From Firm-08 sp045546995 (lineage in GTDB: Bacteria; Bacillota; Clostridia; Oscillospirales; QAKW01): a DNA stretch of 64,000 bases. The position numbers and the translations under genes were made by a program. The stretch covers positions 6,753 through 70,752 of the forward strand of contig JAZQDW010000001.1 in NCBI GenBank assembly GCA_045546995.1. Reading direction: 5' to 3'. Under the pieces are notes generated by a model that saw only the letters and a program-made list of their open reading frames with translations, was not told the origin of the DNA and searched no databases. Below are positions 36,056 through 43,867 of this stretch, piece by piece (position 1 is the first letter of the stretch; each line of letters opens with the position of its first letter).

Positions 36056-37543
36056 ATGCACAACAAATACTACCTGGGAATAGACCAGGGTACCACCGGC
36101 ACCACTGCCATTTTATTTGACAAAAACTTTGCCTGCGTTGGCCGCGGTTATTGCGAAACGCCCCGTTATTTTCCCGCCTCTGACCGTGTGGAACATCAGG
36201 CAGAAGAAATTTTAGACAGCATCCGCCGCGCGGTAAAGGCAGCGCTGAAGTTTGCCGATGCCGTCGCCGGTGAGATCATCGGTATCGGTATTGACCACGA
36301 AGGCGAAAGCGTGGTTATGTGGGACAGCGAAAGCGGCAATGCCGTTTCTCCCGTCATCACCTGGCAGGACGGCCGCACCGTAGCGGCGGCTGCCGCCTTG
36401 AAGAAAAGCCACGGCAAACTGATCTACGAGCGCACCGCCCTGGAATCGGATTGCTATTTTTCCGCCACCAAACTGCAATGGATCGTCGAGAACGTTCCCG
36501 AAGCACAACAACTGCGAAAGCAAGGCCGTTTGATGGCCGGCAATCTGGACGCCTGGATCTTATGGAATTTTACCGGCGGCAAAAGCTTTGCCACCGATGC
36601 CTCCACCGCCTCCCGCACGCAGCTGTGCAACATCCGTACCGGTACGTGGGACGCAGAGCTACTGGAGCTATATGGGCTGAACGGTGTTCGTCTGCCGCAA
36701 ATTATGGACAGCGGCACCCTTTTCGGTGAAACCGACCCCGATCGGTTTTTCGGCATCCGTGTTCCCATTGCCGCCCTGATGTGCGACCAACAGGCCGCGC
36801 TGTTGGGGCAAGGCTGTTTGCAGCCCGGTATGCTGAAAACCACCTATGGCACCGGTTGCTTTATGCTGATGAATGCCGGCGACACCCCGGTCTTGTCCAA
36901 AAGCGGTCTGCTGACCACCATTGCCTGGCAGTTGAACGGCAAACGCACCTATGCGCTGGACGGCGGCATTCACATTGCCGGCGCCGCTACCCAATGGTTA
37001 CGGGACGGATTGGGCATCATTCACGCCCCCCACGAAACCCAACTGCTGGCTGAAAGCGTCAAGGATAACGGCGACGTTTATTTCGTTCCCGCCTTCACCG
37101 GTCTGGGCGCCCCTCACCGTGACAATTCCGCCACCGGCATCATCGTCGGCCTAACGGGCGGTATCACCAAGGCGCATATCGCCCGCGCCACGCTGGAATC
37201 CACCGCCTATCAGATGTGTGATCTGCTGAACGCCGTTGCCGCCGACCTACCCGAACCCATTTCTCTGATGCGGTGCGACGGCGGCGCTACCGCCAACAGC
37301 TTTTTGATGCAATTTCAGGCTGACATCTCCGGCATCCCGTTGGAGATCCCCCAGCAAAAAGATACCACCGCCTTGGGCACCGCCTATCTGGCTGCCAATA
37401 CCCTGGGACTGGCAGATCTGCAAAGCATCTCTGCCCTGCACAATAAATGCCGCCGTTTCGACCCGCAAATGAGCGAGGATCAACGGCAATCCCTGCTGGC
37501 CCGCTGGCGGCAGGCGGTACAGCGTTGCAGAGGCTGGAACTAA
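36056..37543 (+). CDS. FGGY-family carbohydrate kinase, glycerol-kinase-like
   Basis: A 495-residue kinase of the FGGY family, phosphorylating a small polyol or sugar with ATP. It begins YLGIDQGTTGTTAILFD, the first ATP motif, and has the second phosphate motif GMLKTTYGTGCFM and the adenosine motif DGGATANSFLMQFQADI, as in GlpK. The segment matching the GlpK glycerol site reads HEGES: Gly83 replaces the substrate-binding Arg of GlpK (NQRET) while the Glu, Trp103, Tyr in CYFSATK and Asp in CDQQAAL are kept. The substrate may therefore differ from glycerol. The start is ATG 36056, after AGGAG inside the previous gene; an earlier in-frame start overlaps that gene. No glycerol facilitator is close. 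Confidence 0.85.
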   Translation: MHNKYYLGIDQGTTGTTAILFDKNFACVGRGYCETPRYFPASDRVEHQAEEILDSIRRAVKAALKFADAVAGEIIGIGIDHEGESVVMWDSESGNAVSPVITWQDGRTVAAAAALKKSHGKLIYERTALESDCYFSATKLQWIVENVPEAQQLRKQGRLMAGNLDAWILWNFTGGKSFATDASTASRTQLCNIRTGTWDAELLELYGLNGVRLPQIMDSGTLFGETDPDRFFGIRVPIAALMCDQQAALLGQGCLQPGMLKTTYGTGCFMLMNAGDTPVLSKSGLLTTIAWQLNGKRTYALDGGIHIAGAATQWLRDGLGIIHAPHETQLLAESVKDNGDVYFVPAFTGLGAPHRDNSATGIIVGLTGGITKAHIARATLESTAYQMCDLLNAVAADLPEPISLMRCDGGATANSFLMQFQADISGIPLEIPQQKDTTALGTAYLAANTLGLADLQSISALHNKCRRFDPQMSEDQRQSLLARWRQAVQRCRGWN

Positions 37544-37548
37544 AAAAT

Positions 37549-37584
37549 AAAAGGAGATCATTGGGCAGTGATCTCCTTTTTTGC
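37549..37584 (+). terminator. Terminator of the FGGY kinase operon
   Basis: The arms AAAAGGAGATCA and TGATCTCCTTTT flank an eight-base loop, followed by TT. Confidence 0.88.
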
Positions 37585-37588
37585 AAAA

Positions 37589-37625
37589 GAAAAAACCGTC
37601 CCATCGGGACGGTTTTATTTTATTT
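37589..37625 (-). terminator. Terminator of secG
   Basis: The arms AAAACCGTCCC and GGGACGGTTTT enclose three bases; the T run lies on the minus strand, directly after the secG stop codon. Confidence 0.8.
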
Positions 37626-37873
37626 TAGCCGACCAGGTTCATTGCAATGATCACGCCCACCAAAATGATGGCAACCACGATGGTAATCTTAGCCAGGATG
37701 GCATCACGACCGGTATTTTTGTTTTTGTTGAAAAAGCTTTCAGCGTCGGAAGCGTTTCCACCGGCCATTGCGCCCAGACCGTCATTCTTGCCCTGCTGAA
37801 TCATAATAACGATCATGATCACAACGCTCAAAACAATGGCGGAAGCGCCCAAAATAATCTGTGCAATACTCAT
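37625..37873 (-). CDS. secG: Preprotein translocase subunit SecG
   Basis: An 82-residue membrane protein with two transmembrane helices (about 4-25 and 58-78) joined by a hydrophilic loop with GLGAMAGGNASDAESFF, a feature of SecG. It assists SecYE and SecA in exporting proteins. ATG 37871-37873 is chosen because AAAGGTGAT lies five bases upstream; a GTG three codons earlier overlaps that site. The gene is alone, with a TTGCAT-17-TATGAT promoter. Confidence 0.9.
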   Translation of the reverse strand: MSIAQIILGASAIVLSVVIMIVIMIQQGKNDGLGAMAGGNASDAESFFNKNKNTGRDAILAKITIVVAIILVGVIIAMNLVG

Positions 37874-37924
37874 TTTTATCACCTTTCTATTTTAAAAAAC
37901 AAAATTTTACAATAACGCACGACT

Positions 37925-37953
37925 ATCATACCATACCCCGCACCAGAATGCAA
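37925..37953 (-). promoter_or_regulatory. Promoter of secG
   Basis: On the minus strand TTGCAT and TATGAT are 17 bases apart, with the same spacer end as the beta-galactosidase promoter. Confidence 0.7.
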
Positions 37954-37998
37954 GTTTTTTTTAAACTTTGGTATCAGAATAATTTTATGCACCTGCGT

Positions 37999-38123
37999 TT
38001 TTCCACAGTGAAAAGGTCGATTTTATGGGGTTTTGGGCGATTTTGGCCCGGGTTTTACACATTATCCACCGACTTTTCCACAGAATTTATGTAAACCAAA
38101 TTTTCTACAATTTGTAGAAAATT
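37999..38123. other. AT-rich spacer with DnaA-box-like 9-mers and a 25-bp perfect palindrome
   Basis: TTTTCCACA occurs at 37999-38007 and 38074-38082 and TTATCCACC at 38062-38070; each differs from the DnaA box TTATCCACA at one base and all point the same way. At 38099-38123 the arms AATTTTCTACAA and TTGTAGAAAATT surround a single T. No gene is visible between 37874 and 38157. The palindrome could be a regulator site or a weak terminator for the membrane-protein gene. Confidence 0.5.
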
Positions 38124-38157
38124 AAATTTTTCTGCCAAAAGCATTGACAAAATACGG

Positions 38158-38916
38158 TCAGCCGATCACCTTAATCTGCCGCAAAATACGCAGCGTGATA
38201 TACCACAGCGCCAGCACGCCGGCGCCGATTAACGTAACCAAAAATCCGGTGCCCCATTTCATCTGCAGCACGCCCCAGTACGCGGCGAAGATGGCCACCG
38301 TACCCAGCTGTTTCCAACAGGAGATCTTTTTTCGCCAGCCGAAATATGCGATCACTGCCGCCGCCAGTCCGATGATCACCCAACCGACGGTAAAGGCAGT
38401 TTTTTGCGGGAAAAACTGGGTAGAAATGATCTGCTGGGCGGTATTGTAGTAGGTCTGATAGTTGCCCATCATTCCCAGTCCTGCCGCAGCGCTCAAAAAG
38501 CCGAACCAGCAGAAATTGCGTCCCTGATCCATGGCTGAAACGTACAAAACGTAATGCAAAATCAGCATCACGTACACCATCGGTACCATATAGGTCCACA
38601 GATCCATGGTATGGCTGATGACCAGTAAGGCGTGGGCGCTCAGACCGCTAACCGACAAGTACAGCCAATAATCCATGCCCCACACCCGCGTGGACAGATC
38701 GGCGCCCCCCTTCTTTTGCAGGTGAGCAACCACTGCCGTCACCGCCGTCAGCACCAGAAACAGACCGGCAAAGACGTACAACAGCACGCTCATATCCCGA
38801 TGCATTCTGCGTACCAGCCATACGCTGGCCAGCATCGCCATATAGATAAACAGCGCCACCACACTTCGGGTGATATGCACCTCGCTTGCATTGTATTTGA
38901 TCGTTTTTTTATTCAT
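38158..38916 (-). CDS. Polytopic membrane protein of unknown function
   Basis: A 252-residue protein with about seven hydrophobic segments (about 17-35, 43-65, 82-102, 106-128, 135-152, 172-192, 202-240) and basic loops (WRKKIS, RILRQIK). I do not recognise the family. It starts two bases after the rsmE stop with GAGGTGA as ribosome site, so it is the third gene of a prmA-rsmE transcript. No transport or enzyme motif is seen. Confidence 0.75.
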   Translation of the reverse strand: MNKKTIKYNASEVHITRSVVALFIYMAMLASVWLVRRMHRDMSVLLYVFAGLFLVLTAVTAVVAHLQKKGGADLSTRVWGMDYWLYLSVSGLSAHALLVISHTMDLWTYMVPMVYVMLILHYVLYVSAMDQGRNFCWFGFLSAAAGLGMMGNYQTYYNTAQQIISTQFFPQKTAFTVGWVIIGLAAAVIAYFGWRKKISCWKQLGTVAIFAAYWGVLQMKWGTGFLVTLIGAGVLALWYITLRILRQIKVIG

Positions 38917-38917
38917 A

Positions 38918-39646
38918 TCATTTCACCTCGGTTTGAGCTTTATAAAACAACACGGGCATAACGTAGGCGGCGGCATTTTCCGTCCGCAGGATGCGTGTGC
39001 CCAGCGAAACGGCAGGAATACCCCGTTGCTGCCAGAGGGCGCATTCTTCCTCTGCCAGACCGCCCTCCGAGCCGATGAGAAAGGCGATCTCTTCCGCGGG
39101 CGGCAAAGTATTCAACCCCCGTTGCTGTTCCCGTTCATAACAAACAAAGGCCTGCTCGGCCTCAGCCATCTGTGCAATTGCCTCCGCAATGGGAAGAATG
39201 GGGGCGATTTCCGGCACGATCCCCCTGCCGCTTTGTTTGGCGGCAGCCAGAGCGATCTTGCGCCAACGCTCCAGCTTTTTCTCTCCCTGTTCCGGCCGTG
39301 CCACACAAAAACGGGAGAGCACCGGTACGATCCGATACACGCCCATCTCTACACAACGGGTAATGATCTGTTCCATCTTCTCCCCTTTGGCAATGCACTG
39401 ATACAGGGTGATCCTCGGTCCCCTCTCCGCAGGACTGGGAACGCACTGCCGAATCTGCAGCGTGGCCGTTTCCTTATCAAATGCGGAACAAATGCAGTGA
39501 TAATCCGTTCCTTTGCCGTCACAGACCTCCACTGCTTCGCCCACACGGGCACGCAGTACCCGGGATAAATGATGCAGATTTTCTCCCCGCAGGCAAATTT
39601 CGCCCTCGGTCAAGCTGTCCTCTTGGGTCAAAAAGAATCGACTCAC
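38918..39646 (-). CDS. rsmE: 16S rRNA (uracil(1498)-N3)-methyltransferase
   Basis: Methylates U1498 of 16S rRNA using SAM; a SPOUT-class enzyme with the C-terminal knot. The protein of 242 residues begins SRFFLTQEDSLTEGEICLRG, contains GEKMEQIITRCVEMG and ends with the SAM knot IGSEGGLAEEE followed by SLGTRILRTENAA. The start is GTG at 39644-39646: it overlaps the prmA stop (GTGA), and the frame upstream of it has no ribosome site. The pair prmA-rsmE is common in Firmicutes. Confidence 0.93.
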   Translation of the reverse strand: MSRFFLTQEDSLTEGEICLRGENLHHLSRVLRARVGEAVEVCDGKGTDYHCICSAFDKETATLQIRQCVPSPAERGPRITLYQCIAKGEKMEQIITRCVEMGVYRIVPVLSRFCVARPEQGEKKLERWRKIALAAAKQSGRGIVPEIAPILPIAEAIAQMAEAEQAFVCYEREQQRGLNTLPPAEEIAFLIGSEGGLAEEECALWQQRGIPAVSLGTRILRTENAAAYVMPVLFYKAQTEVK

Positions 39647-40596
39647 GCCTCGTCCTTTCCGCAAAGCAAGGCAGTCCAACCCCGCTTCGTCTGCTCGTCA
39701 AGAATGCAAAAGCCGTTTTCCTTGGCCGCCTGCCGGATCTCGCCGGCGCGTTCCTCAATAATGCCCGACAGGATCAGCTTTGCATCCTCTTTCATAAATT
39801 TTCCGATGTCACCCAACAGCATTTTGATCACGTCTGCCACAATGTTGGCGCAGACCACGTCATACTGTCCGCTGACCTTTTCTACCAGATCGCCGGCCAC
39901 AAAGGCAGATCGATCCGCAACGCCGTTGCGCTCGGCATTCTCGCTGCCTGCCTTGACCGCCAGTTCGTCAATATCCACACCCAGATTGTGCTCCGCGCCC
40001 AACAGCAGGGCGGCAATACCCAAAATACCGCTGCCGCAACCCACGTCCAGCACCTGTTTTCCCTCCAGCCGCATATCGCTGAGATACTGCAGGCAAAGGG
40101 CGGTGGTCTCGTGACTGCCGGTGCCAAATGCGGCGCCGGGATCCATCCACAAAATCTGCTGATCGGGGGCCGCCTCAAACTGCTCCCATACGGGGACCAC
40201 GGCCAACCGATCGCTGATAACGATGGGCTTGTAATATTGTTTCCAGGTATCCGTCCATTGACTGTCGTCCCGCTCCACCAGCGTGATCTGCAACGAGCCG
40301 TACAGCCCGGTAGAATCACTCTCCGCCAGTTCTGCCATACCGTTGCGGATCAACTCAAAGGAGGCAATGCCCTGATCGTTATCCGGCAGATAAACCCGAA
40401 TCACACTTTCTGCATCCCGCAGTTTGAGCAGTTCGTCATCCACGTAATCCCAATGGGGCGTGGTGCTTTCCAAAAACTCCTCAAAATCACGGCTGTCCAC
40501 CACCTCAAAACCGCCGACACCCAAAACGATCAAAACGTTGCTGACCGCCTCCACACCGGCAGGGGTGGTGTGAATGGTAATTTCTCTGTATTTCAT
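39643..40596 (-). CDS. prmA: Ribosomal protein L11 methyltransferase
   Basis: Methylates lysines and the N-terminus of ribosomal protein L11 with SAM. The 317-residue protein has the N-terminal L11-recognition domain (YREITIHTTPAGVEAVSNVL) and a Rossmann domain with LDVGCGSGILGIAALLLGA and the DPGAAFGTGSHETT motif and CANIVADV. ATG 40594-40596 follows GGAG at the right distance; an earlier in-frame ATG lies inside the leader. Its stop overlaps the rsmE start. Its promoter overlaps the terminator of the upstream sugar transporter operon. Confidence 0.93.
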   Translation of the reverse strand: MKYREITIHTTPAGVEAVSNVLIVLGVGGFEVVDSRDFEEFLESTTPHWDYVDDELLKLRDAESVIRVYLPDNDQGIASFELIRNGMAELAESDSTGLYGSLQITLVERDDSQWTDTWKQYYKPIVISDRLAVVPVWEQFEAAPDQQILWMDPGAAFGTGSHETTALCLQYLSDMRLEGKQVLDVGCGSGILGIAALLLGAEHNLGVDIDELAVKAGSENAERNGVADRSAFVAGDLVEKVSGQYDVVCANIVADVIKMLLGDIGKFMKEDAKLILSGIIEERAGEIRQAAKENGFCILDEQTKRGWTALLCGKDEA

Positions 40597-40612
40597 AGTA
40601 TTTCTCCAAAAC

Positions 40613-40657
40613 AAAATATCTACTGCAGGGCGTTTTGCCCATACAGTAGATATTTTA
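40613..40657 (-). terminator. Terminator of the sugar ABC operon, overlapping the prmA promoter
   Basis: The arms AAATATCTACTG and CAGTAGATATTT surround an inner GGGC-loop-GCCC, followed on the minus strand by TTTTGTTTT. It ends the leftward ABC operon. Confidence 0.8.
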
Positions 40658-40680
40658 CCACATTTTTTTCAAACTTACAA
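40652..40680 (-). promoter_or_regulatory. Promoter of prmA-rsmE
   Basis: On the minus strand TTGTAA and TAAAAT are 17 bases apart. Transcription would begin near 40645, inside the 5' arm of the overlapping hairpin, so this promoter's own RNA would not fold the full terminator. Confidence 0.6.
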
Positions 40681-40687
40681 GACCCTA

Positions 40688-41527
40688 TCATCCCTTTACT
40701 GCTCCTGCCATCACTCCTTTGATGATATATTTTTGGCAGGAGAAATAAAAGATGATGATGGGCAGAATGCTCAGGGCAATCAACGCCATGATGGCCCCCA
40801 TATCCCGCTGTCCGTAACTGCCATTGAGATACTGGATGTGAATGGGGATGGTTTTGTACGCGCCCATATCCAGTACCAGATACGGCAACAGATAATCGTT
40901 CCAGATCCACATAGTCTGCAAGATCGCCACCGAGATCAACGTCGGCCGCATTATGGGCAGCACCACCCCGAAAAACATCCGCGGCACACTGCAGCCGTCA
41001 ATAGAGGCAGCTTCCTCCAGTTCTCGCGGCATACTCCGCACGAACCCCGAAAACATAAACACCGCCAGCCCCGCCCCAAAGCCGAGGTAAATAATGGGAA
41101 TGGTCCACGGCGTATTCAGCGACAGCTCGTCCGCCGTTTTGGACAGGGTGTACATCACCATCTGAAAGGGAACGATCATAGAAAATACAAACAAAAGATA
41201 CAGCCCCTTGCACCACCATCGATCCCTGCGGGATAAAAACCAGGCGCACATCGAGGTGCACAGCAAAATCAGTCCTACCGACAGCACCGTAATGACAAAG
41301 CTGTACAGCACCGAAAGATAAAAGGGATAATTGCCAAAGGTCATCCCGCGGATAAAATTCTCAAGACCTACGAAGCTGGAATCATCCGGCAGGGCAAAGG
41401 GCGCTGCCGAGATACCCGTTTTATTCTTAAATGCGTTGATCAGCACCAATATCAGCGGCCATAGATACAAAACGCCGACCACCGCCAATACCAGACCAAG
41501 CAACGCTTTTCTCGCTTTTCGCATCAT
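40688..41527 (-). CDS. Carbohydrate ABC transporter permease, MalG type
   Basis: A 279-residue inner permease with six transmembrane helices and the EAA loop (EEAASIDGCSVPRMFFGVVLPIMRP), which contacts the ATPase. It starts by an ATGA overlap with the stop of the MalF-type gene. Together with the partner permease and the lipoprotein it makes a CUT1-type sugar or oligosaccharide importer. No ATPase gene is adjacent, so a shared MsmK-like ATPase elsewhere is likely. Confidence 0.92.
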   Translation of the reverse strand: MMRKARKALLGLVLAVVGVLYLWPLILVLINAFKNKTGISAAPFALPDDSSFVGLENFIRGMTFGNYPFYLSVLYSFVITVLSVGLILLCTSMCAWFLSRRDRWWCKGLYLLFVFSMIVPFQMVMYTLSKTADELSLNTPWTIPIIYLGFGAGLAVFMFSGFVRSMPRELEEAASIDGCSVPRMFFGVVLPIMRPTLISVAILQTMWIWNDYLLPYLVLDMGAYKTIPIHIQYLNGSYGQRDMGAIMALIALSILPIIIFYFSCQKYIIKGVMAGAVKG

Positions 41528-42393
41528 TGCTGCACCTCCCGTTTCCGTGTCCAGCGCAATTGCAGCAGGGCAATGATGGCCACCAGAGCGGAAAAGAGTA
41601 CCGCCTTGGCCTGCCCCACGCCACGCGCGGCAGAGGTACTGTAAAATGTGTTGTAAATATTCAGCGCCAACAGCTCGGTAAGATACGTGGTACTGCCATC
41701 AGCCATCAGTCTGCCCGGCGCGCCGCCCGTCAGGGCAAGATTTTGATCAAACAACTTAAAGGAACCGGTCAGGGTAAGAAAGGTACAAATGGTAATGGCG
41801 GGCATGATCATAGGCAACGTGATCTTAAACAGGATCTGCCGTCCGGAGGCGCCGTCGATCTTCGCCGCCTCATACAAACTGTCCGGCACGCCCTGCAGGC
41901 CGGCAATATAAATGATCATCATATAACCGATCTGTTGCCACGCTGTCAACAGCACCAACCCCCAAAAACCGTATTTGGCCTCCAACGCCAAAGCGGTTCC
42001 GTACCGTTGCAAAATACCGTTGAGCAGCAATTGCCAGATATATCCCAGCACGATGCCGCCAATGAGATTGGGGCTAAAAAACACCGTCCGCAGGGCATTG
42101 CGCCCGGGAATACGAAACGTCAACAACCGCGCCAACAAAAACGCCAGCACGTTGATGACTGCCACGCTGACCAGCGCAAAGGCTGTCGTCAGCAAAAAGG
42201 AATAGATAAAGGAGGGATCCCGCAGGGCGGCGGTATAATTATCCGGACCCACCCATTGGGCATCCCCCACCGTCACAAAACGGCAAAAGGAAAGATACAG
42301 ACCCCTGCAAAACGGCCAGACAAACCCGATCAGAAAGGCCGCCAGCGTTGGCCAAACGAAAAGCGGCGTCCAGCGTCGCAGTTGTTTTTCCAT
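41524..42393 (-). CDS. Carbohydrate ABC transporter permease, MalF/UgpA type
   Basis: A 289-residue permease with six transmembrane helices and the EAA loop (YEAAKIDGASGRQILFKITLPMIMP). It lies three bases after the solute-binding protein stop and overlaps the next permease by four bases, so the three are one operon. It should form the channel with the MalG-type partner. Confidence 0.92.
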   Translation of the reverse strand: MEKQLRRWTPLFVWPTLAAFLIGFVWPFCRGLYLSFCRFVTVGDAQWVGPDNYTAALRDPSFIYSFLLTTAFALVSVAVINVLAFLLARLLTFRIPGRNALRTVFFSPNLIGGIVLGYIWQLLLNGILQRYGTALALEAKYGFWGLVLLTAWQQIGYMMIIYIAGLQGVPDSLYEAAKIDGASGRQILFKITLPMIMPAITICTFLTLTGSFKLFDQNLALTGGAPGRLMADGSTTYLTELLALNIYNTFYSTSAARGVGQAKAVLFSALVAIIALLQLRWTRKREVQQ

Positions 42394-42396
42394 TGC

Positions 42397-43701
42397 CTAT
42401 GCGTGCGCCTTTTTATATTCGCTTTCCCAGCCGTCTACAAACGCCTTTTGCACCGCTTCCCAACTACCCTTGCCGGCAGCATACTGGGTCAATGCCGTGC
42501 CGATGCCGCTTTTCCACTGATCCGACGGAATGGTCGAGAAGCTCCAGCTGACCGGCTTTTTGCCGGCGGCGATATAATTTTCTGCCAATTGTACCAAAGG
42601 ATTGTCTGCCTTTTTGGCTTTACGGAAGGGAATGACAAAACCCATATCCCGTGCCAGCGCAGACGTACCATCTTCATCGGTGACCAGCCATTCCAAAAAG
42701 TCCAGCGTGGCCTGCTGATCCTTTTTACTTGCCTTGTTGCTGACGCACCAATAATTCTCCGAGCCGGTACACAGTCCCTGCTTTTCCTCCCCCGGCACGC
42801 CGATATAGATGGGCAACATTCCAAACTCGTCATCCTCCAGGCCGACGCCGTCCTCTTCCTTCAAACCGCCGTACTCCCAGGTGCCGTTTTGATAAAACAC
42901 CGCTTGTCCCGTTTTAAATTCGGTTTGCGCATCACTGCCCGTTTTGCCCGACAGAGTGGCAGGCTCCACCGTGGCGTTGTTGATATACAGATCCCATATC
43001 TTTTTGTAATTATCCAGATAAGTGCCCTCGATCTTATCTGTAGAGCTGATGCCCTTATCGGCATATTCGTAATAGATGGGCAGATTGGCCAGATGGTTTT
43101 TAAACCGCCAGTCCGAGCTGGCATCCATCCCGGACGAAGTGAAAGCGCCCTTGACACCCAGTTCCTCCTTATGATTCTGGATCTCACGCACCACCTTTGA
43201 AAAGCTGTCAAAATTGTTGATATCTTCAATCTTTTTCACCGTGGCAAAATCCGACTGAAAATATTTGTTGAGCAAGGTTTTGTTGTAAATGATGCCATAG
43301 CTTTCCACCGCGTAAGCGACGCCATATACCTTGCCATCCTCCTTCAGAGCAAAGCTGTCGTCGGTCAGTTCCTTATATACCGCCGTCTCCGACAGATCGA
43401 TGCAATAGTTCTTCCAGTTTTTCAGCCCCACCGGCCCGTTTACCTGAAAGAGGGTGGGGGCCTGCCGTTTATCCATTTCCGAGGTCAGCGTCTGCTCGTA
43501 CTGTCCTTCCGCCGCCGTCAGCACCTTGACCTCCACGCCCGTTTTTTCGGTGTACTTTTTGGCCAGTTCCTGCCAGGCCGCATCCTGCTCGGGCTTAAAG
43601 TTGAGATAATACACCATTCCCTTATCCTCTTTTTTCATACAGCCGGCAAACAGAGAGCACAGCAATATGAGTATACAGCAAAATATCAGTTTTCGTTTCA
43701 T
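42397..43701 (-). CDS. Extracellular sugar-binding lipoprotein of an ABC importer
   Basis: A 434-residue family 1 solute-binding protein. The signal peptide ends in the lipobox LFAGC (Cys about 21), so it is anchored to the membrane outer face. The mature part has the pattern of these proteins: GVEVKVLTAAEGQYEQTLTSE, LFQVNGPVGLKNW, and AVFYQNGTWEYGGL, a binding-cleft segment. It is the first gene of the importer operon, with GGAGG ahead of its start. The sugar cannot be named. Confidence 0.92.
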   Translation of the reverse strand: MKRKLIFCCILILLCSLFAGCMKKEDKGMVYYLNFKPEQDAAWQELAKKYTEKTGVEVKVLTAAEGQYEQTLTSEMDKRQAPTLFQVNGPVGLKNWKNYCIDLSETAVYKELTDDSFALKEDGKVYGVAYAVESYGIIYNKTLLNKYFQSDFATVKKIEDINNFDSFSKVVREIQNHKEELGVKGAFTSSGMDASSDWRFKNHLANLPIYYEYADKGISSTDKIEGTYLDNYKKIWDLYINNATVEPATLSGKTGSDAQTEFKTGQAVFYQNGTWEYGGLKEEDGVGLEDDEFGMLPIYIGVPGEEKQGLCTGSENYWCVSNKASKKDQQATLDFLEWLVTDEDGTSALARDMGFVIPFRKAKKADNPLVQLAENYIAAGKKPVSWSFSTIPSDQWKSGIGTALTQYAAGKGSWEAVQKAFVDGWESEYKKAHA

Positions 43702-43753
43702 CTTTCATTCCTCCGACTTAAATTTCACCGTTAGTTTTTACCCAAAACACAAA

Positions 43754-43782
43754 ACTATACACTTGCTTTTTGACCAATACAA
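43754..43782 (-). promoter_or_regulatory. Promoter of the sugar ABC importer operon
   Basis: On the minus strand TTGTAT and TATAGT are 17 bases apart. The divergent MATE promoter starts 16 bases away. Confidence 0.55.
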
Positions 43783-43798
43783 AACGCCGGCCGCTTTC

Positions 43799-43827
43799 TT
43801 GACATTTTAATACAAAACGAGTATAAT
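43799..43827 (+). promoter_or_regulatory. Promoter of the second MATE gene
   Basis: TTGACA and TATAAT are 17 bases apart, the consensus arrangement. Confidence 0.8.
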
Positions 43828-43867
43828 TTTTTCTGTTTGTTTCGTTTTTTTAAAAAAGGAAGTCGTT

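Noticed and set aside
38071..38097. Possible dif site with terminus (TTATGTAAACC at 38087-38097)
   Set aside because: The right arm fits the Bacillus subtilis dif half-site at 10 of 11 bases and gene direction converges here, but the left arm matches poorly, the spacing is two bases short, and lines sampled by eye on either side showed C above G on the plus strand in both directions, so no skew change is evident.
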